Shown here piece by piece: positions 43,828 to 57,520 of a stretch of 64,000 bases of DNA (its first letter is position 1; every line of letters begins with the position of its first letter). The stretch is from assembly GCF_042477335.2 (NCBI RefSeq), contig NC_091250.1:132467384-132531383 (forward strand), read 5' to 3'. The translations under genes were made by a program, and so were the position numbers. This DNA comes from Ovis canadensis (Eukaryota > Chordata > Mammalia > Artiodactyla > Bovidae). The notes beneath the pieces were generated by a model. It was not told the origin of the DNA and ran no database searches. It saw only the letters and a program-made list of their open reading frames with translations.

Positions 43828-46299
43828 CTGCAAAGTGAAAGAGGCAAGTCAGCTGAGCGGCAGACCATCTTACCAGAACGGAGCAAAGCACTTGGTTTTA
43901 CTTCAACCGCTTCACAAACTAACAACCTTTCCCAGGATGAGATTTTGCAAAGGGCCAGAGGTGGGCGGATACCGTGGGATGAGCTGACTCGTGTGGAGCA
44001 AAGGCCCCGCAGAGGTGGCGCAGGGGCTGCGGCCTGGGGAGAGCCCTCGAGAGGCCACGCTCCCGGTCCCCGGTCCCCACTGGAGGGGCAGGGGCAGGGC
44101 TGCCAGCAGACGTGAGGCACGTCTGGGCCCTGGACCAAGCCTCTGGAGAAACCCGGCTCTCCCAGGCCTTCAGCTCACTCGAGCACCCTCCAGAGACTTT
44201 ATCATCAGCCTGAGGCTGTCCCAACCAAAGAGTAAGGCTGTCTTTCAGTCTGCAGGTGAGGAGCCCTCTTTGGAGACAGGTTACAGCAGGCAGCCTCGGC
44301 ACCTCTGGGGTCCTTAACTCTCTCCTCTGCTTTGCCCTCAGTACGGGGCCTGCAAGATGTGGTGCGCTTCCTGCCTGAGCTCAGGTGCCAGAGGCTCCAT
44401 CCATGCACACCTACACACTGTGGGGGCTGGGGTGAGGGGCGTGGTGCCCACGCACCAGTAGGCTCCACCCAAGGAGCGTGCAGGCCGCCGCTGCTGCTCT
44501 GTGCAAGGCCGCTCCCCACCGCAGCATGGCACAGCTTTTGCGATCTTCCCTGAAGCCTCTCTCTCCTCCTCTCACTGGGCGTTTGCACAGGAGTGTGACA
44601 GAGCACCCCCGCTAACACAGTCACAGAGGCGGAGCCGCGGCCTGGCTGCACACCAGCTGCCCGCAGTTCTGAGGGGTCCCAGCGGCAGGCGGGGGCCATC
44701 ACACCCACGCGCCACAGCAACGCTGCCCCCAGGACCAGCAGGACCACAGCCCCCTGCGGAGCTTACTGCCTGGGTCCTTCCCTGAAGCCCTGTCCCCCTG
44801 GCTTCACCCACAGCTGGACGCCAACACCACCATCCCATCCCAACCTCCGCTGGGCCACACGTGCACAGAGCCACCTCCTCCGTGCAGCCACCCTAGGTGG
44901 GCGCAGCCACACCCCTCCACTTCCGCTCCTCACGATCCCGCCCCCGGTCAGCAGTCTGGGCACGCCCCTTGTCAATCGCCAGGGACGCCTGTGCCCCATC
45001 CCTGCTGCTGCTTCCTGCCGTGCACCCCGCCCCACCCCCCCATCCACTCACTGTCGCGCCTTCACCAGTCTCCTCCCCTCGCAGAGACCGCTCTCCAGGC
45101 CTCGGTGCACACCTCCCAGCAGCACCGCCCGGGGGGGGGGCGGGGCGGGGGGGCGGGCGCGGGGCGCCGGCACGCTCGGGGACACTGCACGCGAGGAGAG
45201 AGGTAGTGAGCCAGGAGGTTTATGAGTTAAGAAGACGACGACCTGGAAAGCCCAATCGCAAGCTGCTCCACAGATATGACAGTTCCAGAAGAAGAGCAGC
45301 TTCAACCACACACACACAAAAACAGCAGGAGGTGGTCTTCCGGAGACGCTGCCTCTATAAAGTGATTTCTGATACTCTTCTGATTAGAACAGACAACCAG
45401 GGTCAAAAATCGTGGTGCAAGGAAAAAGTAGGATGAATCTATAGCCAGGTTCAGTACTGGACAGACATTTTTTGCACAAATAAACTGTAGTAACCAGAGT
45501 GGAGAGAAAGATGACCTAAGACCAGGCCTGGCTGGCTGCTCACGTGCAGACCACGGAAACCGCAGGCTTCTCTGGAGCTCGGAGGACTTGCCCCGGCCCT
45601 GATGGAGGACACGCGCCCAGAATCTCTGCAGGAGGTGGGCACCTGCTGTGCTCACTCGCGGGCAGGCCTACGAGCACCACGTGCTCTGACGACACAGCGC
45701 AGCCAAGAGTGGGGCGAGAAGGGACCTCAAAGTGGGGAGCGGAGCGGAGGCGCTGCGAGAGGCTGCCCGCGGCAGGGAGCAGGGCCACGCCCACCAGGAG
45801 CAGGGCGGGGCGCCAGCAGAGAGCCACACGTGTTCTGAAACAGGGACACGGCACCCAGAGAGAGAGGCCACACAGGAAACAGGTCTACTAATCACTCAGT
45901 CATGTCAGGGCTGTCCGATCAGTACACGGAAAGGGGCTCACCTCACCTGCGGTGCGTAAGACTGTCAATACGGCTCACACAGCAGGACTCAGGTGTCAAA
46001 ATACAAGGCAACGACCTAAAACCAAGCGACTCAGAAAGGCCAGAAACGGAGGGAGGATGACAAGGGTGCCTGCCAGGCAAACAGAAGCAAAGGGACAAAG
46101 GAGAAGTCAGGCCAAGAGCAAGAAGCACAACAGAAAGGAGAGCCTGAACAATAAAAGCCACGGTTCAGTAAGGAATTGTTAGGGATGTGCACCAAGTAAC
46201 ACAGAAGCCGCCTCTGTAAAACAAAACACAGGGAAAAGGCCTCGATAATAAATAACAGAACATGGGTTAAGAGGGCAAAAGCCAAGAAAGTTATGGAAG

Positions 46300-48390
46300 A
46301 CTCAAATATAATTCAAAATATATCATGGATATAAACGTATTTAGACATAGATTTATACCATGAAAACAGAGAAAATATACTTTTATCTCAGATGCACACA
46401 GAGAAACCACAAAAACTAGTCACAAAAATGATACCAGGAATTTAAAATCACCAGTAATTAAAAGCAGAAATATAAACACTACTCTTGAATCACAGAGTCC
46501 AAAACCTAGAAATAATTAATATAACAGAGGTTCTCCCATCTGGAAAGCTAAAAGCCACCTATTAAACTACTGGGTTAAAGGGGGTAAAAACTACATGGAA
46601 ATTACTGAATTTCTAAAAAAGAAACCAAGTGGAAATATTATCTGATATTATGAGATATACTTAAAGGGAAAGTTCAGAGAAAAATTTTTCAGAGAAATAT
46701 TCAAAGTGTTACTTTGATCAATAAAACTGAAAGAATGAAAAGAAATGAACTCAATTCCCAAGTGGAAAAGTTGTAAAGAACAATGAAGTGAAACCAAAAA
46801 AGGCACAGGAAAAAAAGATAAAAATGGAAACTAATCCAGCAGAGGAAAGAATAGAAATATCCCTAATTACTAAATCAAGAGTCTTTAAAAAAAATTATAT
46901 AAACTATTTTAGAGTCCAACAATAGGGAGAAAGGAAGCACAAATGTACAATATAGGAAATGACGGGAGGAAAACCACCATCGAAAGAAATTTTTTAAAAA
47001 GAATGTACTTTGGGGACATCCATGGTGGTCCATTGGTAAAGAATCCACCTTCCAACGCAGGGGACGCAGGTTCAAACCCTGGTCGGGGAACCAAGATCCC
47101 ACATGCCTTGGGGCAAGGAAGCCGGGTGCCACAGCACAGCTAAAAACAAACAAACAAACAAACGCCTGTGCTCCGCAGGCATCTGTGCAACTAGGCTGGA
47201 AAACTAGCTGGACCGATAGTTTAGCACAGAAACATAGTTAACAAAAATTAACCTCATAAAACACAGAAATACCTTAACAAACCAATTACCACAGAGGACA
47301 GAGAGAATGTTATCAGGAAACTACCCGCAAAAAAGGCGCCAAGCCCAGGGGGCTGCACGGGAGACTCCCCTCAAATCACTAAATCCTCACGGTCCCAGTG
47401 GAGGGAGAATTTCTCACCAATACTGAAAATGAAAAAAAAACCTTCCTAATCATTATGAGGTGCAACAGGTCTAAGAAGAAAAACGTTTACACAGATGCTA
47501 GAAAACCTCTGACAAAAACCAGCTCCCTCTTGGTAAAATATTTCTTAAAAGTAGGAATTATTGGATATTTTCTTAACGTGATAAACTATATGAACCTTAA
47601 AGCCAAAATCTTAATATAGAAATATCAAACGTTTCCAGTAAGTTTAGGAATGATGCAGTCAGGCAAGAGAAAACGAGGCCTAAGGACTGGAAAAGCAGAA
47701 GTGAAGCTTTCTCTCTGCGAACGGATGACAGAAAAGCTGAGGGAATCCACGAGACTGAAGGAACTCACTCGGGTGGAAGGCGGGAAGCTAAGGCGCAGGA
47801 AGCAGCGGTTTTCACGCATGAACACAAAGGCCAGGCGGAGGAGCGCGAGCCACGGGCCCGGGCGAGCCCAGCGGCCCCATTAAGAAAGGGTGCCGAGACG
47901 AGCAAGGCTCGCTGTGGTAACACACGCTTAACTAAACATACCCAAAGCTCGTCTCAACACGGAGCCAAGGGAACAACCACCGGAGGCACCCTGCGTTTCT
48001 TCGTGGTGGGTTTAATGGTGTGCATGCGCATGCTCACAATCCCCTCAGCCTGCACTCTGAGCATCTCCGCGCTCAGGGGTTTCACATGCCTGGCTACTGC
48101 GCTGGATGGTCCAAAGTTAGAACGTAAGATGGCAGAAAACAGCTCATTCAAATTAGAAGCAAGAAGACTAATACTTAGGAATAAGCTCGATAAGAAATGT
48201 GAAAAACCTCTTAAAGAAAACGTGAAACGTTCCAAAAAGAGATCAAGTGGATTTGAACACACGGAAAAACGCCCCCTGTGCTTGGTAAGGACAAACAACA
48301 GCATATAAACCAATTCTTCCTAAATTAAGCTATAAATTTAGCACAGTACCAATAAAGATATCAACAAAGGTTTTTCTTTTTTAAGGGCGT
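46300..48390 (+). mobile_element. old L1 ORF2 remnant, sense
   Basis: A-rich, stop-laden text with L1 phrases (46440-46700, 46700-46900, 47640-47760). It is interrupted by the SINE at 47010-47165. Confidence 0.65.
47010..47165 (+). mobile_element. CHR-type SINE with AAAC tail
   Basis: TGGGGACATCCATGGTGGTC, GCAGGTTCAAACCCTGGTCG, and a terminal run of AAAC units (47143-47161). Confidence 0.85.
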
Positions 48391-48402
48391 TAGGCACATT
48401 TA

Positions 48403-48626
48403 TGAGCTTCCCTGGTGGCTCAGAAGTTAAAGCGTCTGCCTGCAGTGTGGGAGACCCGGGTTCGATCCCTGGGTTGGGAAGATCCCCTGGAGAAGGAAAT
48501 GGCAACCCACTCCAGTGTTCTTGCCTGGAGAATCCCATGGAGGGAGGAGCCTGGTGGGCTACAGTCCACAGGGTCGCAAAGAGTCAGAGTCGACTGAGCG
48601 GCTTCACTTTCACTTTCTTTACTTTC
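48403..48626 (+). mobile_element. Bov-tA SINE with 11-bp target duplication
   Basis: Complete and little diverged. AGGCACATTTA flanks it at 48392-48402 and 48627-48637. Confidence 0.94.
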
Positions 48627-49668
48627 AGGCACATTTACACCAAAGTTCCTATGGGAATACAAACCCGAACAGCCGAGAAAACACTGGAAAAGCCTGAGGA
48701 GAGAAGAGCCGTCCCAGCAGCTCACCCGGCACACCCAGGGCGGGCGGACAAGCAGGGGGAAGAGGCACAGAAACACAGAAGAAAAGGCAGAGAACACCTG
48801 GGGGAGAAGAACGGCCCTTCCTGCGGGACGCCGCCTGAGAAACGCAGAAGGGACAAAGGAGCAGCGCTGTCACGACTGTCTGAGCGAGGGCTGCTGGCCA
48901 CGGATGCGCAAACTAGCGGGCGAGTGCCTGGTGCAGCACACGGGGCTCGTCTACCCCCACGACACCGGGCCCGAGCACAGGCGGAGGCGTGGTCCTCACG
49001 GAGGAGGGACGCCCCACCCAGCAGCCTGGGAGGCCCAGGGTCACCGCCAGGCGGGCACGGTGCCCTTCTGACCACGCTGCGCCCACAGACGCAGTGCCGC
49101 TGCCAACAACGCACACTGTGAGGGAACGGCACCCACCTGGAACAGCTCTAAAAGGAGTCATCCTGAGCACGGATGGGCCGCACTCCTTAGAAAGGCGAGG
49201 TCTGGGAAAGGGAGGAACTGACAGGGGCCCCGGGGAGGGCCCCACACCAGGAGAAGCGAGCTTTCCCTTAAAGGGTGCTACGGGACAAACAGAGCAACAG
49301 CAGCGAGGCTGCGGTCTCCGAGGCAGAGGATGGCCTGTGCGGCGTCGACTCCCTGCCTCCAGCCACTGTCCTGTGGTCCAGAAGAGAGGGCCCTCGCTGG
49401 AGGACACACACAGGACCATCTAAATGGAAAATGGCAAACAACTCTCCTCTGGCTCAGAAACACAGTCTGGAGGCCAGGAGGACAGAGCCGGTGTGACCGC
49501 TGACCTGGGGGTGGGCGGGGTCCGCGCGCTCTTCCCGCGGCCTGGGGCTCGGAGGCTACCTCACGGCAACCAGACGTGGCGACAGTGCCCAACGGCCCTG
49601 AGGCAGAAGCCAGCACGTGCCCGCGGGCTGCGCGGCCGGGGGTGACGGTGGGGAACCCCCGCACTCAC

Positions 49669-50518
49669 CGATGGAGCTGCTGGCACGCTCCCCCTTCTTC
49701 TTCTTGCTCTTCCTGCCCCGGCCCTTGGGCTGCGGGGACTCTGCGGGCACTGGCTTGCCGCCGCTCTGCAGGGGCTCGCTGGGCGCGGAGGGCTCCGCGG
49801 GGCCTGGGCCCGGCTTCTCTTCGCGGACGTGGTTCAGGTGCTTCCTATTGTTGTTGTTGCTGTTAACCTTCGTCTCCTCCCTTCGGTGGCCCGCCAGGGG
49901 CGGGAGCTCCAGCACTCTGGCCTTGGGCTCTGCCTGCGGCCGGGGCCGGGCCGGGCCCTCTGGGGCCCGGGGGGGCTCCACGGGCTTCCTGACGGGCTCG
50001 CCGGCGGCCTTGCTGCCCGGCCGCGGCTTCTGCGGGCCGGCGCCCCCTTTGTGGTGATGCACCATGTCCAGCAGGAAGGACAGCGGCTCTGGCTGCTCCC
50101 CGCCAATCCCCTTGGGCAGGAGCCGCTTGGCCTCCCTGGCGTCCACGGGCTCAGTGGTGTCCGCGTGTCTGGAGGGGTCGGCCCCTGGCCCCGGGCCCGC
50201 ATGGTCCGCATGTCTGGAGGGGCAGGGGGATGAGGTCTCGGGGTCTTCAGTCGGCTCCAGTGAGCCGTTGTGGATGGTCTCGGCGCCAGGCGCCGACTCT
50301 GCGGCTGCCTGGAAGCTGCTGGCGAGCATGTCCAGCTTGGGGCAGTCCTTCGCGAGCCGGTCCTTCTTCTTCTTCTTCACGGCCCGCAGGGTCTGGAGCT
50401 CCTGCAGCCGCCGCAGCTCCTCCGTCAGCCGCTCGTCCTCGGCCCGCCGCCGCTCCTCGCGCAGGTGCAGGTGGCCCCGGGCCCGCGCCTCCGCCTCCAG
50501 GCGCGCCTTCTCCTCCAG
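49669..50518 (-). CDS. FAM193A: FAM193A large coding exon (850 nt)
   Basis: Acceptor ccatcgcag, then CTGGAGGAG; it ends CATCG before the donor gtgagt. 283 codons plus one base. It starts with a charged helix LEEKARLEAEARARGHLHLR, a lysine run VKKKKKDR, then CPKLDMLASSFQAAAES. A long low-complexity Pro/Gly/Ala/Ser region follows, then VNSNNNNRKHLNHVREEK and a basic end (GRGRKSKKKKGERASSSI). The two Lys-rich clusters could be nuclear localisation signals (inference). The motif order matches human FAM193A, but many intervening residues are replaced by GC-coded Ala, Pro, Gly and Arg. A 486-codon frame runs past both splice sites; only this part is supported. Confidence 0.93.
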
Positions 50519-52605
<2,087 letters not shown>

Positions 52606-53620
52606 CTAAGACAGATGAAAACATGACTAGACTCGAGTTTTCATGACTCTGAATGTGACAGATTTCAGACCGCAGCATTAAGAAAGAATTTTTTCTCATC
52701 ACTCAAGTACCCCATGTATGTCAGGAAAAATGAGTAAAAGACAAGCCTTCCATCACCAGTTCCCCAAAGCTAGTATCCTGGCACGGCCTGTCGAGCTCCA
52801 TAGGTTCAGGGAGATCGGGCAGAGGGCGCCCAACTGTGCCCACAGATGGTCATTTTCAAACTAAAAGGAAACAACTGTCCACACTGCCTGGTCCACTCCT
52901 AACGTGACGGAGCTTAACTACCTTTTCACGGCAATAAAAGGGTTTATAGTTTTTCCGCATCCACTCACAGGCTTCCTTTCCAGTGGTGAAAAGATTTCTC
53001 ACCGACTACTAACCCAAGTGCGTCCGGAGAAGACGAGAGACAACTCGCACTGCCTGCTCCTCCACTGCCCGCCCCAGGCTGCACGCCCAACACCTGCCCC
53101 TAACGGCGGAACGGCCGCCCCGGACACCGCGCAGCGTGGACGCGTCTTGCCGGGCAGCGCCGTCGAGCCCAGCATGTGTGACACAGAGCCCCGCGGGGCT
53201 GCCATCCATGTGAGCACACCCAACCGTGCCCACGCCCAACCGTGCCCACACGTGGGTCAGCAGTAGGTCTGACCTCATCAGCCATTCTAAACACCACAAT
53301 CAAACGCAAAAACCCAGGGAGAAAATACTCATAACTAACTCTGGGCAAGTATTTTTCATTATTTCTGTAGGACAAGTACAACCTAGAAGCGGAACTGCTA
53401 CTTTAGACAGTATCCTGATTTTATCAGTAACTGTGCTGCAAATAAAGCTTTACACACAACGTAACCACACCCTGGGTTCAGCCTGGTGTATTATTCTCGC
53501 GGAGAAGTTTGTATACTTCACCACTCTTATTGGAGCGTGCAGCTCGCAAACGCCCACCGCTCAGCACTAAGCTGGCCCGGGGCAGGCCCCGCCTCGGGCA
53601 GCGCCGGCGCGGGCACTCAC
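52606..53620. other. FAM193A intron (1.0 kb)
   Basis: No gene or clear repeat was recognised. A short near-duplication of CCCAACCGTGCCCAC lies near 53218-53251. Confidence 0.75.
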
Positions 53621-53804
53621 CCCGCCGTGCCCGAAGAACTCGCAGTAGCAGCAGTCGCAGTACTTGCCCTCCTTCTGGTTGGTGGAGGTGGAGGTGCTGG
53701 AGCTGTGCTCAGAGCAGCTGTCCTCGTCTGCGCTCTCATCCCCGTCGTCCTGCTGCGGGTCGTACACGCCGTTCTCGCAGCGGTGCCCTTCGCAGTCAGG
53801 GTCG
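53621..53804 (-). CDS. FAM193A: FAM193A coding exon, Cys-rich region
   Basis: 184 nt: one base completes Ser, then 61 codons ending GHGG before the donor gtgagt. It encodes DPDCEGHRCENG, then an acidic Ser-rich stretch (DDGDESADEDSCSEHSSSTS), and then the cysteine cluster YCDCCYCEFFGHGG. Two Cys/His clusters flanking an acidic linker suggest metal binding; this is inference from residues, not a named zinc-finger class. Conservation with human is near complete. The smallest of the sequenced introns (572 bp) lies upstream. Confidence 0.95.
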
Positions 53805-54376
53805 CTGCAAAACCACGCAGGGCCCGTCAGCAAGCGGCCTGCCCCGCAGAGGCACGGGCAAAAGGTGTGGGCCTGCCCACCAGGGCCCACGCAGGAGGCA
53901 CAGCGTGAGGGGTCACACCTAGAGGGGCTCAGCAAGGCCCACACACGTCCCTTCCCCTCACCCCCGCTTCATCCAGGAGGGGTGTGTGTGTATGTGGGGG
54001 GGTGCTGCCAAGTTCAAAGGGAACGAAAACCATCTTCCATTAAACCCTGTCTAGCATCTCGTATTGCTCTGTGCTCCTGCGTGTGCCAAGTCACTTGGTC
54101 GTGTCTGACTCTCGCTGACCCCACGGACTGCAGCCCCCCAGGCTCCTCTGTCCACGGGCTTCTCCAGGCCAGAACACTGGAGTGGGTTGCCATGCCCTCC
54201 TCCAGGGGGTCTTCCCAACAAAGGGACTGAACCCCGGTCTCCTGCCTTGGCAGACAGGCTCCACCTGGGAAGCCTTGTGTGTACCAAATACCACTCCAAA
54301 ACACCCAAGCCGCTCACACTTGCGTCCTGGGGGGTCAGGGAGCGCCGCCCCAGCCTCCCCGCCAGGCAGAGCTCAC
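53805..54376. other. FAM193A intron (572 bp) with Bov-tA
   Basis: Most of the centre is the SINE at 54072-54276. A TG-rich stretch lies near 53983-53994. Confidence 0.85.
54072..54276 (-). mobile_element. Bov-tA SINE
   Basis: Reverse complement: GTCGTGTCTGACTCTCGCTG, GGACTGAACCCCGGTCTCCT, CACCTGGGAAGCC. Confidence 0.9.
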
Positions 54377-54656
54377 CTGCAGACGCTGGGGGGTGCGCTG
54401 ACAGAGCCATCAGTGGGGGGGGGCGGGGGGCCCACAGGAGCAGGACAGAAGCTCTTGAGCGACTCCACGAAGCCGGGGGAGGCGGCTGTTTTAGGGAAGG
54501 ACACGGCTGCGATGTTGGCTAGGTGAGGCGTGGAGGCTGCTGAGAGGGCGGCGGGCGCAAGGGCGGGCAGCGGGGCCAGGCCCGTGGGGCTGCTCCTCGG
54601 GGCCGCCGGCACCCCATGCCTGTGATCCTCCTTGTTGATGCCGTGAAAGACGTCAC
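54377..54656 (-). CDS. FAM193A: FAM193A coding exon, Pro/Ala-rich
   Basis: 280 nt: two bases complete Gly, then 92 codons and two bases of Ser. Acceptor tgtcgcag, donor gtgagc. It encodes DVFHGINKEDHRHGVPAAPR, then a Pro/Ala/Leu-rich linker (LAPLPALAPAALSAASTPHL), SFPKTAASPGFVESLKSFCP, and SAPPSVC at the end. The order of motifs matches human FAM193A. Likely disordered. Confidence 0.94.
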
Positions 54657-55962
54657 CTGCGACAGAGATGCTGGAGTCACTGTCTGCGGCCCTTCTCGAA
54701 CTTCCAGCTGCTTTTTTTAGAAACCAACTCTTGGTCCGGAAACGTCCAGCTCTACAGGACCTTGCCCCTCCCCTGGGCTCGAGATGCACTGCCGTCTCGC
54801 TATGCTTACTTTCCCCCACACACACCTGCCCCGTGGCCTGACGTGGGGGCGGCAGCTGCTCGCCCCGGCCGTGTGGCCTGGGCTCCTGAGAACACACGTC
54901 TCGGCCGGGAAGCCAGCACAGCAGCCCGGCTGCGGATGCAGCGCCCCCAGGAGGATCGTCTCAAGCACAGCCCACCCAGACCTCCGGCCTTGCCCACAGC
55001 CTCTGGCGGCTTTTCCTCCAGCCCAGCATCTCTTACACTTCCTTTCTTCCTTCCACAACACTGACCTCTCCCGAGCTGAGGCCACTGCCCACAATTCTGG
55101 ACTCAGAAACGCTGGGGGCACGAGCCCTGTGAAGGCAGCACGGGGTCCTCCCACCCGCCCCACCGGGGCACCTGCGGCATCTGCTCCCGGCGGCCTGGCG
55201 ACCTCAGGCTGCGTGCAGGAGCCGGCGGAGCCAACCTGTGGGCGTGGCGCCCAGACAGGGGGACTGCTGCCATTTCCAAACGGAGACCCCCACATCTGAA
55301 GCCTGTGAGGATGCCTACTTGGCGCTGTCTCTGGCTGGGCGCAGGGCGGCCCCTGCACGTATAGGCTGTGCATCTGAGGCAGCAGTGAGCTTTGACCCTA
55401 AGAGCTCCCGACCCCCAGCTCCCTTTCCTGAGGGCCCCAAAGGACCTGCGACGTTGGCTGGGGGCCGCCACCCACGCCTTTACTCCTCTCGATGCCCACA
55501 CAGCCCTAACTCTGGCTCACGAGGCCTCTCTGGGCCTGCTCCCGTGTGCTTCTGACGTCACCTTCAAGCCCGCTCTGCCCTGGGCTCAGATCAGAGCGGT
55601 GGCAACACCTCCGCACCAGGGGCCCGCACGGCGGCAGGGCTACACCTCGGGCGGGCTGGTACCCTGTCGGCTTGCTCTGCACGAGGCTCCTGCTTCAAGG
55701 TGACTGAAAATCCCTCTCCGTGCTCTGAAAGCAGTGCCCTCTTCCTCTCACAGCACACAGTGAGGAGAGTGGCGAGGCGGCGCGCAGCGTGGATGGCAGA
55801 GCCCCGGGGGTCAGCGCGGCAGCGACACCCTCGTCACGGCCCAGAGGACACGCTCCCTTGGCATGGGCACCTGTGGGAGTCACCCGCACTGATGCCTCAG
55901 GGCACGCCGAGGAGGAGGCCGGCCCCTAGGGGAGCGGGCCCCGGCGAGCGGGCGGGCCTTAC
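54657..55962. other. FAM193A intron (1.3 kb)
   Basis: GC-rich. No repeat or gene was recognised; open frames on both strands are composition artefacts. Confidence 0.75.
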
Positions 55963-56235
55963 CGAGGGACGGCGGCCTCTTGGACGACACGCGGAACTGA
56001 CTGCTGCTGGACTGCACTGTGGTGGCCGTGCAGGACACAGAGGACGTGGCTGACGAGGTGGCCATCACGACTTTGTTTGCTTCCATGAAAGCGTCTTGGA
56101 AATTGTACAAACATTTCTTTTTCGCAGCAGTCTTTTTCTCTTTACTGTCGGAAACTACAGCCGTTTCACTGCTAGATGGAGGCGGAAGCGCTTCAGGTCT
56201 TGCTTCTGAGAGTGTTGGCCCTAATAAGTCACTTC
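55963..56235 (-). CDS. FAM193A: FAM193A coding exon, conserved linker region
   Basis: 273 nt: two bases complete Gly, 90 codons, one base of the next Gly. Acceptor ctgtgaag, donor gtaagg. It encodes SDLLGPTLSEARPEALPPPS, KKKCLYNFQDAFMEANKVVM, a Ser/Thr-rich stretch and SQFRVSSKRPPS. KCLYNFQDAFMEANKVV is essentially unchanged from human and probably forms a short conserved helix. Confidence 0.95.
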
Positions 56236-57158
56236 CTTCACAGAAGAATGGGAAAATTAATGCTTCCAAAAGACACGGGATTAGGTCAACTCTAAAAAGC
56301 AGCTACTGACTAAACTACGAACGCTGGGGGCTGCTAGGGCTAGGAATCCCCGGCGACGGCGCTAGTCAGCTGGTGCGTGTCTAAGAAACATTGACTGAGC
56401 GCCTGCTATGTGCCGATTCCTGAGCCAGGCGCTCCCTAAAAGTAATTTAGGGTCTTAACACTACTTTCTGAGCTTAGCGCTCTAACGCCTAACCTAAAGA
56501 TGAAGAAACTGAGGCCAGACAGGCTAAGTAACTTGCCCAAGGTCACACAGCTAGAAACCCCTTCCGAGCACAGACCAGACACCAAGTCTAGCTTGTTGTT
56601 TGAGCACATGCAGGGCTTGGGGTGGGGCCCCAGGGCTGTCCTCACACGGACGACAGAGACGAGGCAGACGGGCAGCCCTCATCCGCGCACCCTGTCCTGC
56701 CAGGAAGGCGCTGGCGCCTCGGCAGCTGAGGAGGCCGCAGGGAGGTGCTTGTTAGCAGGGACAGGGCCCATGTAGGGGCAGAGCAGGAGGGGAGGAAGGA
56801 ACGGAAGTCACAGCGTTCAAGCCACAGCGCCCCGCTGCCCGGGCCAAGCTCTAGGGGTCACCACTGCTAGGGAGCCAAAGCCGACCACCACGCCCCGGAG
56901 CCCAGACGCGCCGCAGCCCAGGGGCAGGGAGACCCAGCGTCTGGGGCCGCAGGCTCCCGGCTGCCCAGCCCAGGGCCTGCACGGCTCTGTCAGCGCAGCA
57001 GGACGTGGGCAGCAGCCTGCCTGGGCGGGGGCCTGCCGCCCTCAGCGGAAGCCAGGGGAAGGAGCAGCCTGGGGCCTGCGGGGGAGCTGCGGCAACAGGT
57101 GGCATCGGCTCAGCTCAGGTCTCTGTAAACTCCAACGAAGGTTTAACGAGTTCCTTAC
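56236..57158. other. FAM193A intron (923 bp)
   Basis: It contains an antisense MIR relic at about 56370-56570. The rest shows nothing recognisable. Confidence 0.75.
56370..56570 (-). mobile_element. MIR SINE relic
   Basis: GATGAAGAAACTGAGGCCAG followed by AACTTGCCCAAGGTCACACA, the antisense core of MIR. Confidence 0.85.
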
Positions 57159-57357
57159 CAGAAATTGTATCTGGCAAGTAAGTGCCAGGGTTCCAGTTCT
57201 TATCATTCATCACTTCTGATCCCCAAAGACTTATAAACTTAGAACTAGTCCACTCTGGAGTGCTCCCAAAACAGCTCGGGTAAATATGGTCTTGAAGAGA
57301 TGCACTGAATACCTGGTGTTTATTTGTGTGATTCTGAACAGGTGCTGGTGGTAAAGC
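57159..57357 (-). CDS. FAM193A: FAM193A coding exon, most 5' in the window
   Basis: 199 nt, phase 0 at its start: 66 codons plus one base. Acceptor tttttttgtag, donor gtaagg. It encodes ALPPAPVQNHTNKHQVFSAS, LQDHIYPSCFGSTPEWTSSK, FISLWGSEVMNDKNWNPGTY and LPDTIS, nearly identical to human. The rest of the gene (roughly the N-terminal 500 residues or more) lies to the right of position 64000. Its acceptor is only 163 bp from the 20-bp tandem array in the preceding intron. Confidence 0.95.
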
Positions 57358-57520
57358 CTACAAAAAAAAATGTTCTAATCACATATCAAAATTAATATTC
57401 TGTTCACCTACGGATTTAAACTACAGACAGACAAGTCGTTATTGAAACCTGGGGGCACGCATGCTGCCAACAGGCGTGCAGGGAACACACCCCGTGGAAG
57501 GCGCACTTGAGCACACCCGG

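Larger units (their letters stand above)
43828..49668. other. FAM193A intron (5.8 kb)
   Basis: GC-rich to about 45200 with a G-rich tract at 45130-45168, then A-rich old L1 (about 46300-48390) carrying two SINEs. 48640-49668 is GC-rich with no feature recognised. No embedded gene was found. Confidence 0.7.
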
